A DNA stretch of 64,000 bases from Blastococcus litoris (GTDB lineage Bacteria > Actinomycetota > Actinomycetes > Mycobacteriales > Geodermatophilaceae). Location of the stretch: assembly GCF_003075095.1 (NCBI RefSeq), contig NZ_QCZF01000005.1, positions 62,001 through 126,000 of the forward strand, read 5' to 3'. The translations under genes were made by a program, and so were the position numbers. Below are positions 19,495 to 31,337 of the stretch, piece after piece (position 1 is the first letter of the stretch; the number at the start of each line of letters is the position of its first letter). The notes under the pieces are model-generated. The model made no database searches. It was not told the origin of the DNA and saw only the letters and a list, made by a program, of their open reading frames with translations.

Positions 19495-20484
19495 GTGAAC
19501 GAGCCGACCGACGTCCCGACCGTCACACCTGGGGAGGGTGGGCCGGGCACCGGGCAGCGGATCGTCGTCGGGGTGGACGGCTCGCCTGGTGCGCGCCTCG
19601 CCCTGGCGTGGGCGCTGCGGGCGGCCGCCGGGAGCGGCGCCGAGCTGCTCGTGCTGAGCTCGTTCCCGATCGAGGTCTACTGGCTGGACCCGTACTTCGT
19701 CGACCCGCGACGGATCGACGCCATCCGCGAGGACACCGAGGCCCGTGCGCGGGTCCTGGTCGACGAGGTGCGCCGGGACCCCGGGGTTCCCGCGACGACG
19801 GAGGTGGCGGTCCACGTCGTCGCGCTCGCGGGCCCGGCAGCGCCGAACCTGGTGCAGCACTCGGCCACGGCCGATCTCCTCGTGGTGGGCAGCCGGGGTC
19901 GGGGCGGGGTCCGGAGCACGGTCCTCGGCTCTGTCGCCCTGCACTGCGCGGCCCACGCCGACTGCCCGGTGGTCGTGGTGCGCCCCTCCCCGGAGGACGC
20001 CCCCGGCGCCGCCCCCCGGGTGGTGGTGGGACTGGACGACTCCGCGCACGGGAGGGCCGCGCTGGTCTCGGCGGTCACCGAGGCACGACGCGTCGGTGCA
20101 CGCGCGGAGGCTGTCCTGGCGTACGAGGAGCCCACCTACTGGAGCGACCTGTACGCGGTGATGACGCCGCCACCGGGGCAGACCCGCGCCCAGGCGCTCG
20201 ACCGCGCCGAGGCCGTCGTCGGCGAGGTCCTCGGGGCGGACCGCGACGCGGTCGATGTGACGGTGACCGCCGGTCCGGCCGCGGAGGCCCTGGTGCGAGC
20301 CGCCCAGGGCGCGCAGCTGCTCGTCGTGGGCAGCCGCAGCCGGAGCACGCTGCCCGGGATGGTGCTCGGCTCCGTCGCGCTGCACTGCGTGGTCCACGCG
20401 CCGTGCCCGGTGATGGTCGTGCGACCCGGAGGATCGTCCGAGACGGCTGCTCCGACCGCGGCCGAGCCCGCCGCGCTGGCCTGA
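19495..20484 (+). CDS. Tandem-domain universal stress protein
   Basis: 329-aa protein with two USP domains (about 21-165 and 175-315). Each carries the alpha/beta nucleotide-binding loop: VVGSRGRGGVRSTVLGSVA in the first (full G2xG9xGS ATP signature) and VVGSRSRSTLPGMVLGSVA in the second, where one Gly is Ser. The layout matches mycobacterial dormancy-regulon USPs. GTG start at 19495. The upstream RGGAC-N4-GTCCC element supports DosR-type induction. Confidence 0.9.
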   Translation: MNEPTDVPTVTPGEGGPGTGQRIVVGVDGSPGARLALAWALRAAAGSGAELLVLSSFPIEVYWLDPYFVDPRRIDAIREDTEARARVLVDEVRRDPGVPATTEVAVHVVALAGPAAPNLVQHSATADLLVVGSRGRGGVRSTVLGSVALHCAAHADCPVVVVRPSPEDAPGAAPRVVVGLDDSAHGRAALVSAVTEARRVGARAEAVLAYEEPTYWSDLYAVMTPPPGQTRAQALDRAEAVVGEVLGADRDAVDVTVTAGPAAEALVRAAQGAQLLVVGSRSRSTLPGMVLGSVALHCVVHAPCPVMVVRPGGSSETAAPTAAEPAALA

Positions 20485-20600
20485 CCGGGGTCGGTGCCCG
20501 GCAGCCGGCTCCGAGAGGGGCAGCCCGCCGGTCGCGAAGGAGGACCTCGACAACCCCGTGCCGCCCGTCGACCGCATCGACGGCGGCGCTCCTGCGGAGG

Positions 20601-21245
20601 TCAGCCGGATGCGTCCGCCCGCGGTACGCCGACCAGCAGGTTCAGGAGGGCTCCCACCGCCACACCGGCGGCCGCGCCCCCGAGGACGTCGAGCGGGGCG
20701 TGGCCACCGAGGTAGACGCGGGCCACCGAGTTGAGGACGGCCAGCGCCACCACGACCACCAGCCAGCGGCGGCGCAGGTAGGGGGCCAGGAGGGCGACGA
20801 TGCCGAAGGCGACGACCGCGTGCCCCGAGGGAAAGGACGACCCCGCGGACGGCACGTCCCGGAGGACCGCGCCCGCGATCGTCGTCCCCGGTCGCTCCCG
20901 CTGCACCAGCTCCTTGAGCAGCTCCCGCTCGACGGCCAGCTTGAGCGGGACGAGCAGGGCGAGCGCGAAGGCCAGCCGCCACTCCCGCAGGACCAGTGCG
21001 ACGACGGCGACCGCCAGGGGCGCTCCGAGCACGCCGAGGGTCTGGAACACCCACAGCGGCCACCGGAGCGCGTCCGGCAGCCCGTTGACCGCCTCGAACA
21101 GGTGCCGCTCCAGGTCGCCGACGGTGCCCGGCGCGGCCGCGACCGCGCAGGCGGCCGTCAGCCCGGCCGCCACCGCAGCGGTCGCGGCGTCCACCCGGCG
21201 CCGCCCGTAGCGCCTGGTCACGCCCGCCGCCCGGGGTGCGGTCAC
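20601..21245 (-). CDS. PAP2-family phosphatase
   Basis: 214-aa integral membrane phosphatase with about six hydrophobic segments. It has all three PAP2 motifs: KELVQRERP (KX6RP), SFPSGHA (PSGH) and SVARVYLGGHAPLD (SRX5HX3D). Probable substrate is a lipid phosphate or polyprenyl pyrophosphate. The GTG at 21245 forms a GTGA overlap with the large fused PAP2 gene upstream, so the two are coupled. Confidence 0.88.
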   Translation of the reverse strand: MTAPRAAGVTRRYGRRRVDAATAAVAAGLTAACAVAAAPGTVGDLERHLFEAVNGLPDALRWPLWVFQTLGVLGAPLAVAVVALVLREWRLAFALALLVPLKLAVERELLKELVQRERPGTTIAGAVLRDVPSAGSSFPSGHAVVAFGIVALLAPYLRRRWLVVVVALAVLNSVARVYLGGHAPLDVLGGAAAGVAVGALLNLLVGVPRADASG

Positions 21246-23659
21246 GTGACGAATCGGTGCTCGAAGCGCGCTGCCAGCAGCGACCCCAGACCCGCCGGGA
21301 TCCAGAACACCAGCAGCCGGAAGGCCAGCACCCCGGCGCAGGCACTGGCCAGGGGGGCGCCGAGCGACGTCAGGGCCAGCAGCAGCCCCACGTCCGCGGC
21401 CCCGGGGAGACCGGTCGCCGGGACCACCGACCAGAGCAGGTGCAGCGCGCCGTAGACCGCAGCGGTGGCGAGCAGCGGCACCGCTCCGCCCGCGGCGTGC
21501 ACCGCAGCCGCCAGAGCCGCCGCCTCCAGGGCCACCCCGAGGGCCGCCCACCCCAGGTGCGGCCACCAGGGCCACCCCGTCGGGGCACGCAGTGCCAGGG
21601 CCTGGCGGAGGGTCAGCGTCACGTGCCGCTGCGGCTTCCGGACCGCTGCGGCGGCGTCCGCCGACCGGCGCGCCGCCAACCACTGCCCCAGGAGCACGAG
21701 GGCCCAGGCGACCAGACCGAGGACCGCGGCCGGCACCAGGGACTCGGGTGTGCGCCAGCCGCCGAGGCTGCCCTCGACGAGCGCCAGCAGGAACGTGCCG
21801 ACGCCGACGACGAAGGCGGCGGCGATGGAGCCGGCGACGAAGCGGTCGGTGGCGCGACGGGCCGCGTCGGGGAGGACCCCGGCCCGCTCCAGGAAGCGCG
21901 CGGCCGCCAGGCGCCAGCCGGTCCGGCCCCGCATCAGGGTCGCGCCCTCCGCCACCATGCCCGCCCCGAACGTCCGACCCAGGGCGATCCGGCGTTCGAC
22001 GGTCAGCAACGCCGCCGCAGCCGTGGCGGCGCGCGCCCCGACGACCAGCAACGCGGCGCCCCCCAGCCACCGCCAGCCGCCGACCTCGACCGACTCGAGG
22101 ACGTCCGCGGCTCCGCCCAGCAGGGGGACGCCGACGAGGACCAGCAGCACGCCGGCCCCGACGGCGGTGCGGGCCGCGACGCCGGCGGGCGCGAACTGCG
22201 GACGCCAGGGGTCGGGCAGCTCCAGGCGGCGACGGACCTCGCGGCGCACGGCGCTGAGCCTTCCCGGCCGCGCGCGCTCCCCGGCTCGGGTGGCCGCCGA
22301 GAGGGTGAGCGGCGCCAGACCGGGCAGCGCCGACCCCACGACGTCCCGGCCCAGCACGTCGATGGCGGAGCCGACCACGACCGCCGGGTCCAGCCACATC
22401 GACAGCGAGGCCATCAGCTCGGCCACGTCGCCGTCCAGCGACTGGTCGCCTGCGCCGGTCAGGGCGTTGCCGAAGTCGACGATCCACGGGTCGCCGGCGG
22501 CGTCGATCAGCACGCTGGACGCCACGAGGTCGTGGTGCGCCACGCGCGTCGCCCGCAGACGGGCGACCTGCTCCCACACCCGCGCCAGCAGCGCGGGGGT
22601 GACGGCCTCCACGGGCAGCTCGTCGAGCGCTCTCCCGGGTACGAGCTGCTGCACGACGACGGCGCCACGGTCGGTGCCGCGGGCGAGCACCACGGGTGGC
22701 ACGCGGACCCCGCGTTCGCGGGCCGTCATGGCCGCCACGGCCTCGTGCTCCGCCTGCCGGCCCAGCGGAGCGACGGCATCGGCATCCTTGATGTCGCGGA
22801 CGGCGACGAGGCGGTAGAGGCGGTACAGCCAGTCCCGCTCGAACCGGTCGGGGTCGAGCACCTTGACGTAGAGCCGCCGGCCGTCCTCGTCGACCGCCTC
22901 GAACGGATGCGAACTGCGGGCCACGACGTCGGCGGGCCGGAGGTCGCGGACGCGCAGGCCGAACCGGCCGAGCATCTCCGCGACCGCCGCCGTCGCCGGC
23001 TCCCAGCGCGGCACGCCGAAGACGAAGTGCACGAGGCTGCCGATCGCCCAGCCCACCGCGGCCCCGCCCACGACGTCCAACGGCAGGTGGGCGCCCACGT
23101 AGACGCGGGCGATCGCCACGGTCCAGGCCAGCGTCCACGCCATCCGCCGACCCCGTCGGGAGAGGTAGGGCACCGCCGCGGTGGCCAGGGCGGCGGCGAC
23201 CGCCGCGTGCCCGGAGATGAACCCGATCCCGGTGACGTTGCCGTCCAGCAGGTTCGCGTCGATCAGGCCGGCCGGCCGCTCCCGCCCCACGATGCTCTTC
23301 ACCAGGTCGGCCGCGAGGTAGGCCAGCACGCCGGAGACCAGCATGTCCCGCGCCATGCGGAAGCGCTTCGTCAGGGCCGCGATGCCCGCGACGACCGGGA
23401 CGGCGAGGACGTTGCCGAGCTGCATGACCGCCCACACGGCCGGGAAGACGATCTCGGGCAGGTCGTTCACGATCCGGAACAGGTCGCGCTCCGTGACGGG
23501 CAGCCGGCCGCGCTGGGCGATGAGGAAGCCGACCCCGAAGATCGCCAGCCCGAGCACCACCCGCACCAGGTCGGCGGGGTGCCGCTGCACCCGCGCGCCG
23601 CGGTTCGGCCGCGACTCCGGGCGCGGGGTGACCGGGGCGGTCACCGCGCGCGTGGTCAC
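21242..23659 (-). CDS. PAP2-kinase-like-flippase fusion protein
   Basis: 805-aa multidomain membrane protein. Residues about 20-200: PAP2 domain with KSIVGRERP, ISGHA (Pro of PSGH replaced) and ARVYVGAHLPLD. Residues about 215-420: kinase-like fold with VKVLDPDRF, HHDLVASSVLID (the usual Asn appears as Ser) and VDFGNA. Residues about 500-800: several transmembrane helices like the lysylphosphatidylglycerol synthase/AglD flippase (UPF0104) family. Start set at GTG 23659. Likely role is lipid-linked precursor handling; the kinase part may be regulatory or inactive. Confidence 0.75.
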   Translation of the reverse strand: MTTRAVTAPVTPRPESRPNRGARVQRHPADLVRVVLGLAIFGVGFLIAQRGRLPVTERDLFRIVNDLPEIVFPAVWAVMQLGNVLAVPVVAGIAALTKRFRMARDMLVSGVLAYLAADLVKSIVGRERPAGLIDANLLDGNVTGIGFISGHAAVAAALATAAVPYLSRRGRRMAWTLAWTVAIARVYVGAHLPLDVVGGAAVGWAIGSLVHFVFGVPRWEPATAAVAEMLGRFGLRVRDLRPADVVARSSHPFEAVDEDGRRLYVKVLDPDRFERDWLYRLYRLVAVRDIKDADAVAPLGRQAEHEAVAAMTARERGVRVPPVVLARGTDRGAVVVQQLVPGRALDELPVEAVTPALLARVWEQVARLRATRVAHHDLVASSVLIDAAGDPWIVDFGNALTGAGDQSLDGDVAELMASLSMWLDPAVVVGSAIDVLGRDVVGSALPGLAPLTLSAATRAGERARPGRLSAVRREVRRRLELPDPWRPQFAPAGVAARTAVGAGVLLVLVGVPLLGGAADVLESVEVGGWRWLGGAALLVVGARAATAAAALLTVERRIALGRTFGAGMVAEGATLMRGRTGWRLAAARFLERAGVLPDAARRATDRFVAGSIAAAFVVGVGTFLLALVEGSLGGWRTPESLVPAAVLGLVAWALVLLGQWLAARRSADAAAAVRKPQRHVTLTLRQALALRAPTGWPWWPHLGWAALGVALEAAALAAAVHAAGGAVPLLATAAVYGALHLLWSVVPATGLPGAADVGLLLALTSLGAPLASACAGVLAFRLLVFWIPAGLGSLLAARFEHRFVT

Positions 23660-23869
23660 CCGACCAGTCCACCGGCCCGGTCGGCGCGCGGGCAGGGTCT
23701 TCCGACCCCACCGACGCCCGGCGCGAGAGGCCTTACGCGCCCGCCCGGCTCGCTGGTAGAAGGACGTGCGCCGAGCGCGGGGCGGCGTCGAGGTTCCCGG
23801 ACCCGGGGGAGTGGTCGTGGTGGCGTCCGGCAGGCACCGACGAGGCCTCTGGCCGGCTCGCGGTTCGCG

Positions 23870-26311
<2,442 letters not shown>

Positions 26312-26412
26312 CCCCCTGGGGTTCGGCCGGGCGTCGGAGGACGTCGCACGGGAAGATCACCGGGACCAGCCGGACGGCGACTGCCGCCGGCCCGCCCGAC
26401 CCCGGAGGACCT

Positions 26413-27918
26413 GTGCTGCGAGCCGGCATCTCGATCGACCCGGCGTTCACCGTGGCCCCGGTGAACCGGCGGACCTTCGGGTCGTTCGTGGAGCACATGG
26501 GGCGGTGCGTCTACACCGGAATCCACGAGCCGGAGCACCCCACCGCCGACGAGGACGGCTTCCGGCAGGACGTTCTGGAGCTGGTCCGCGAGCTCGGGGT
26601 GAGCGTCGTGCGCTACCCGGGCGGGAACTTCGTCTCCGGCTACCGCTGGGAGGACGGGGTGGGCCCGGTGTCCGGGCGGCCCCGGCGGCTGGACCCGGCG
26701 TGGCGGAGCCTGGAACCCAACACCTTCGGGCTCGACGAGTTCGTGCGGTGGTCCCGCAAGGCCGGCGTCGAACCGATGATGGCGGTCAACCTCGGCACCC
26801 GGGGGCTGCAGGAGGCCATCGACCTGCTCGAGTACTGCAACCACCCCGGCGGCACGGCGCTGTCGGACCTTCGCCGCCGCCACGGGGCCGAGCAGCCGTA
26901 CGGCATCGGCACGTGGTGCCTGGGCAACGAGATGGACGGGCCCTGGCAGCTCGGTCACAAGCCGGCCGCCGAGTACGGGCGGATCGCCGCGGAGACGGCC
27001 AGCGCCATGCGCCAGTTCGACGCGGGCCTCCAGCTGGTCGCGTGCGGGAGCTCCTACCGGCACATGCCGACGTTCGGCGCGTGGGAGGCGGAGGTGCTGG
27101 AGCGGGCCTACGACTCCGTCGACGCGATCTCCGCGCACGCCTACTACGAGGACACCGGCGACACGGCGAGCTTCCTCGCCTCCGCGGTGGACATGGACGC
27201 GCAGATCCGCGACGTCGTCGCGACTGCGGACCACGTGCGGGCGAAGCTCGGGAGGAGCAAGCGCATCGACGTCTCGTTCGACGAGTGGAACGTCTGGTAC
27301 GTGAGCCGGCTGTCCCAGCAGGTGCCGGAGGAGTGGACCTTCGCCCCGCGCATCAGCGAGGACGCCTACACGGTGACCGACGCCGTCGTCGTCGGCTCGA
27401 TGCTCATCACGCTGCTGCGGCACAGCGACCGGGTGACCGCCGCCTGCCAGGCGCAGCTGGTGAACACCATCTCCTCGATCCGCGCGGAGCCCGGCGGCCC
27501 GGCGTGGCGGCAGACGATCTTCCACCCCTTCGCCCAGGCGGCGCGGCTCGCCAGGGGGCAGGTGCTCCAGGTGGTGGTCGACAGCCCGACGTACGGCACC
27601 GAGAAGTACGGCGAGGTCCCGGTCGTGGACGCCGTCGCCACCCATGACGAGGACACCGGCGAGCTGGCGGTGCTCTGCGTCAACCGCAGCCAGACCGAGG
27701 CGGTCGAGCTGGCCCTGGACCTGCGGGCGTTCCCCGGCGTTCGCCTCGCCGAGGCGACCGTGCTGGCCGACGAGGACCGGCTGGCCGCCAACACGGCGGA
27801 AGCGCCCGAGCGCGTGCGTCCCCGCGGGCACCCGGATGCCGTGTGCGACGGGGAGCGGCTGCGGGTCGTCCTGCCGCCGGTGTCGTGGAACGCCGTCCGG
27901 CTCGCGCCCACCGGCTGA
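26413..27918 (+). CDS. GH51 alpha-L-arabinofuranosidase
   Basis: 501-aa glycoside hydrolase, cytosolic (no signal peptide). Retaining GH51 enzyme releasing arabinose from arabino-oligosaccharides. Acid/base Glu is in CLGNEMDGPWQ (about E173) and the nucleophile Glu in SFDEWNVWY (about E291), both present; VVRYPGGNFVSGY is typical. GTG at 26413 follows a GGAGG RBS. Other arabinan genes are not nearby. Confidence 0.93.
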   Translation: MLRAGISIDPAFTVAPVNRRTFGSFVEHMGRCVYTGIHEPEHPTADEDGFRQDVLELVRELGVSVVRYPGGNFVSGYRWEDGVGPVSGRPRRLDPAWRSLEPNTFGLDEFVRWSRKAGVEPMMAVNLGTRGLQEAIDLLEYCNHPGGTALSDLRRRHGAEQPYGIGTWCLGNEMDGPWQLGHKPAAEYGRIAAETASAMRQFDAGLQLVACGSSYRHMPTFGAWEAEVLERAYDSVDAISAHAYYEDTGDTASFLASAVDMDAQIRDVVATADHVRAKLGRSKRIDVSFDEWNVWYVSRLSQQVPEEWTFAPRISEDAYTVTDAVVVGSMLITLLRHSDRVTAACQAQLVNTISSIRAEPGGPAWRQTIFHPFAQAARLARGQVLQVVVDSPTYGTEKYGEVPVVDAVATHDEDTGELAVLCVNRSQTEAVELALDLRAFPGVRLAEATVLADEDRLAANTAEAPERVRPRGHPDAVCDGERLRVVLPPVSWNAVRLAPTG

Positions 27919-27933
27919 TGGCAGGCTGACCGC

Positions 27934-28842
27934 ATGGCCACCTCACCTCCCGTCGTCGTCGTCACCGGTGCCAACGGGCTGGTGGGCGCCGCGGTCTGCC
28001 GCGCGCTCGCCGACCGCTTGGCGAGCGTGCGCGCCGTCGTCCGGCGTGCCGGCACCGCTCCCGCGCTGCCCGGGGTCTCCGAGCACGTCGGTGACTTCGC
28101 CGACGAGGCGTTCGCCGGCCCGGTGACCCGGGGCGCCGACGCGGCGGTCACGACCGTCCACCCGATGGGCTCCTCCCGGGACGTCCAGAGGCGGGTCGGG
28201 GTGGAGGGGACGACGACGTTCGCGCGGGCTGCCCGGGACGCCGGCGTGGGCCTGCTCGTCCACGTGTCCACGGCGGGGGTCTACGACCGGTCGGCCGGTG
28301 TCGGGGACCTGGCGGAGGACGGCGCCCTGCTGCCCGACGGCAGCGGCGACTACCCCGACACGAAGAACGCCGCGGACGCCGAGCTGGCGCGGGTCGAGGG
28401 GCTCACGACCGTGCTCGTCCGCCCGCCGGCGATCGTCGGCGCGGGCGAGACGTCGGTCTGGAACACGCTGCGGCCGCGGGAGATCCGCGACGGCGAGCGT
28501 GCGGCGAACCCGGCGAAGAGCTGGTCGTGGGTGCACGTCACCGACCTGGCCGCGCTGATCGCCGACCTGGCCACCGGTGCCGTCGCCACCGCGGACGACC
28601 CGGAGCGGGGACCCGTCCCCGGGCGGACCACCGCGGTGCTGGTCTCCGGCGAGCACGCGACCTGGCGCGACTACCTCGGCACCGTCACCGGGGCGCTGGG
28701 CGTCGAGCCCGAGTGGACCGACGAGCCGGTCTGGACGGGGCGGCTGCGCACCGACCGCGCACGGGCGTGGGGCTGGGCGCCGCGGGTGGGGCTGGCCCAG
28801 GCCCTGGACGAACTGCGGGAGGGCCTGACGACCAGCGGGTGA
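27934..28842 (+). CDS. NAD-dependent epimerase/dehydratase-family protein
   Basis: 302-aa extended SDR. TGANGLVGAAV (about 11-21) is the dinucleotide-binding glycine motif, and YPDTKNAAD (YxxxK) the catalytic pair. The C-terminal half is substrate-binding and not assignable. Starts 15 nt after the arabinofuranosidase and may be co-transcribed with it. Confidence 0.85.
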   Translation: MATSPPVVVVTGANGLVGAAVCRALADRLASVRAVVRRAGTAPALPGVSEHVGDFADEAFAGPVTRGADAAVTTVHPMGSSRDVQRRVGVEGTTTFARAARDAGVGLLVHVSTAGVYDRSAGVGDLAEDGALLPDGSGDYPDTKNAADAELARVEGLTTVLVRPPAIVGAGETSVWNTLRPREIRDGERAANPAKSWSWVHVTDLAALIADLATGAVATADDPERGPVPGRTTAVLVSGEHATWRDYLGTVTGALGVEPEWTDEPVWTGRLRTDRARAWGWAPRVGLAQALDELREGLTTSG

Positions 28843-28855
28843 CGCGGCGGGCGTC

Positions 28856-29674
28856 CTAGGGCGTCAGGTGGCGGCGGAGGAAGCTGCTGACCGCCGCCAG
28901 GGACTCCGGGGCGTCGAAGGCAGGGTCCTCGTGATTGGCCCCGTGCAGCAGCCACAGGCCGGCGTCCACGCCCTCGGCGCGGAGGGCGTGGTGCAGGCGA
29001 CGGCTGTGCCCGGACGGGACGAGCCCGTCGCGGTCACCGTGCATCAGCAGGAAGGGCGGGGCGCCCGCCCGGACGTGCGCCACGGGGCTGGCCGCGCGCG
29101 CCGCCTCGCGGGCGTCCCGCACCTGCTGCACACCGAGCAGCCGTGCCTCGAACGACGGTTCCGGGAGGGGCGCGGTGACGAACGGGGGGAGCGGACCCTC
29201 GGGTACGTCCGAGTCCCGCAGCAACAGGTCGGACGGGGCGAACCAGGCGACGACGGCCTGCACCGACGAGTCGCCCAGCTCCGCGTCGCCGGCGTCCTCG
29301 GTGAGTGCGAGCAGCGAGGCGAGGTGACCGCCGGCCGAGGCGCCCCACGCGCCGACCCGTGTCGCGTCGAGGCCGTGCTCGGCGCCGTTGGCCCGCAGCC
29401 AGCGGACCGCCCCCCGCGCGTCGTCCAGCGGGGCGGGGAACGTCGCCTGCCCGCTGAGCCGGTAGTCCACGGCGGCGACGGCCACCCCGCTCTCCGCCAC
29501 CGGGAGGAGCCGCTGCTCGGCCCGGTCGGTCCGCGACCCCCGCATCCAGCCCCCGCCGTGCAGCCAGATGCAGACGGGAGCGGGCCGCACGTCCGGCAGG
29601 TACAGGTCCAGCCGCAGCTCGACGCCGTCCACCACCGAGTGGACGACGTCGCGGTGCACCGTGACCTCGCTCAT
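28856..29674 (-). CDS. Alpha/beta hydrolase (carboxylesterase/BD-FAE type)
   Basis: 272-aa hydrolase of the hormone-sensitive-lipase-like type. HGGGW oxyanion hole (about 40-45), nucleophile WGASAGGHLASL, Asp in MHGDRDGLVP and His in HGANHEDP. The start (29674) overlaps the monooxygenase stop as ATGA, so it is the second gene of that operon. Substrate unknown. Confidence 0.85.
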   Translation of the reverse strand: MSEVTVHRDVVHSVVDGVELRLDLYLPDVRPAPVCIWLHGGGWMRGSRTDRAEQRLLPVAESGVAVAAVDYRLSGQATFPAPLDDARGAVRWLRANGAEHGLDATRVGAWGASAGGHLASLLALTEDAGDAELGDSSVQAVVAWFAPSDLLLRDSDVPEGPLPPFVTAPLPEPSFEARLLGVQQVRDAREAARAASPVAHVRAGAPPFLLMHGDRDGLVPSGHSRRLHHALRAEGVDAGLWLLHGANHEDPAFDAPESLAAVSSFLRRHLTP

Positions 29675-30756
29675 GCGGCGACCGCCGACCCGACCACGGG
29701 GACGACCTCGTCGCGGAACAGCCGCACCGACGCAAGGACGGTGTCGACGTCGAGCGAGCCCCACGCGAACGCGCCCGCGAAGTAGTTGATCTCGCCGACG
29801 TCCCGCGCGCGGGCCACCTGCGCGGCCACCGTCTCCGGCGAACCGACGAACAGCTTGTGCTCGGCCACCAGCGCGTCGACGTCCGCAGGCCCGGTGAAGC
29901 GGTCGCTGCCGTGCGCCCGCCACAGGTGGGTGAAGCTCTCGTGGTGCGCGTCGAACGCGGGGCGGGCCAGCGCGACTGCCTCCTCGTCGGTCGCCGCGAC
30001 GAGGACGTGGCGCAGCATGCCGAAGCGCGGCGGGGCGCCCGGCAGGCTGTAGCGCACCCCGCCGGCCGCCGCGGACCGGGCGAAGTGGTCGAAGAACACC
30101 CGGCTCTGCTCGCGGACGACCTCGAGCGGCGGGGAGGCGAAGCCGAAGCCGAACAGGACGTTGTAGCCCTCGTCGCCGAGCCGCGGGATCGAGGCCGCGT
30201 TGGAGGTCGGGTACCAGAGCGGCGGGTGCGGGCGCTGGAGCACGGGGACGTGCAGCGGCACCTCGGCCGCCGGACCCTCGGCACCGGGCCGGCGGAACGT
30301 GCCGCTCTCCAGCGCCTCGACGATCGCCGGGAACAGCTCGTCGAACCGTGCCGCGGTGTCGGCCGGGGTGAACCCGTACATGGCCGCCTCGATGGGGGAG
30401 GAGCCCTTGCCCACGCCGATGTCCAGGCGCCCGTGGCTGAGCTGGTCGAGCATGCAGATCTCCTGCACCAGCCGCAGCGGGTCGTACAGAGGCACGATGA
30501 ACGTCGTCGGGGCCAGCCGGATGCGCTCGGTCTCCCGGGCGGCGGCGGCGATGAACACCGACGGCGAGGGCGCCAGTCCCAGCGGCGTGCCGTGGTGCTC
30601 GGCGAGGTGGTAGGTGCGGAAGCCGCCTGCATCCGCCTCGGCGAGGACCCGCAGCCGCGCGTCGTAGAGCTCGGCCGTCGGCAGACCGGGGACGGCGTCC
30701 ACCCAGTCGAAGAGGCCGAACTCCAGGTCACCCCGGTCGGGCTGCTCTGCCGACAT
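29671..30756 (-). CDS. LLM-class flavin-dependent oxidoreductase
   Basis: 361-aa luciferase-like monooxygenase or F420-dependent enzyme. LEFGLFDWVD start, then YHLAEHHGTPLGLAPSP and LDIGVGKGSSPIEAAMYG, typical of the bacterial luciferase fold. FMN or F420 use cannot be separated by eye. ATG start at 30756. First gene of a two-gene operon with the downstream hydrolase. Confidence 0.87.
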   Translation of the reverse strand: MSAEQPDRGDLEFGLFDWVDAVPGLPTAELYDARLRVLAEADAGGFRTYHLAEHHGTPLGLAPSPSVFIAAAARETERIRLAPTTFIVPLYDPLRLVQEICMLDQLSHGRLDIGVGKGSSPIEAAMYGFTPADTAARFDELFPAIVEALESGTFRRPGAEGPAAEVPLHVPVLQRPHPPLWYPTSNAASIPRLGDEGYNVLFGFGFASPPLEVVREQSRVFFDHFARSAAAGGVRYSLPGAPPRFGMLRHVLVAATDEEAVALARPAFDAHHESFTHLWRAHGSDRFTGPADVDALVAEHKLFVGSPETVAAQVARARDVGEINYFAGAFAWGSLDVDTVLASVRLFRDEVVPVVGSAVAA

Positions 30757-30884
30757 CGCCGTCCTCCCCCTCGGATGCGGGTCAGGTCCGGAACCTACCG
30801 ACCACCCGCACCGCCTGCCGGTCGCGGCGGGCAGGATCGCCCCCGGGCGGGACCGCGCCCGGCAACCCGACGAGGAGGCACTCC

Positions 30885-31283
30885 GTGATCGACGACGTGA
30901 TCGACCGCTGGCACCGGTACATGGCCGGTGAACTCCCCGGCGGGCTCGACGAGCTGCTGGCCGACGACGTCGTCTTCTACTCGCCGGTGGTCTACACGCC
31001 GCAGCGCGGGAAGCCGGTCGCGACGCAGTACCTCGAGGCGGCGTCCCGGACGCTGGCCGGCGGGGCCGGGGGCGAGTTCCGGTACACGAAGCAGGTGCTC
31101 TCCGGCGACACCGCGGTGCTCGAGTTCGAGACGAGCGTCGACGGAAAGTACGTCAACGGCGTCGACATCGTCCGCTGCGACGACGCCGGCCGGATCGTCG
31201 AGTTCCGCGTGATGATGCGGCCCCTGCAGGCGATCCAGGTCGTGCACGAGCACATGGGCCGGGCCCTGTCCTCCGGCGGCTGA
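30885..31283 (+). CDS. SnoaL/NTF2-like protein
   Basis: 132-aa cone-shaped alpha+beta barrel (nuclear transport factor 2 / SnoaL fold). Segments such as LDELLADDVVFYSPVVYTPQRG and YVNGVDIVRCDDAGRIVEFRVMMRPLQAI are typical. Enzymatic or ligand-binding role not assignable. GTG start; 54 nt before an alcohol dehydrogenase. Confidence 0.8.
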   Translation: MIDDVIDRWHRYMAGELPGGLDELLADDVVFYSPVVYTPQRGKPVATQYLEAASRTLAGGAGGEFRYTKQVLSGDTAVLEFETSVDGKYVNGVDIVRCDDAGRIVEFRVMMRPLQAIQVVHEHMGRALSSGG

Positions 31284-31337
31284 CCGCCGGCCCGCGCCGA
31301 GTCGCGGGCAGCGACCGCCGGGGCGTCTCATGGGGGC

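Noticed and set aside
20601-23711. Long open frames opposite or beside the PAP2 and ATPase genes
   Set aside because: They are arginine/proline-rich shadows of the real genes, common in high-GC DNA, with no motif.
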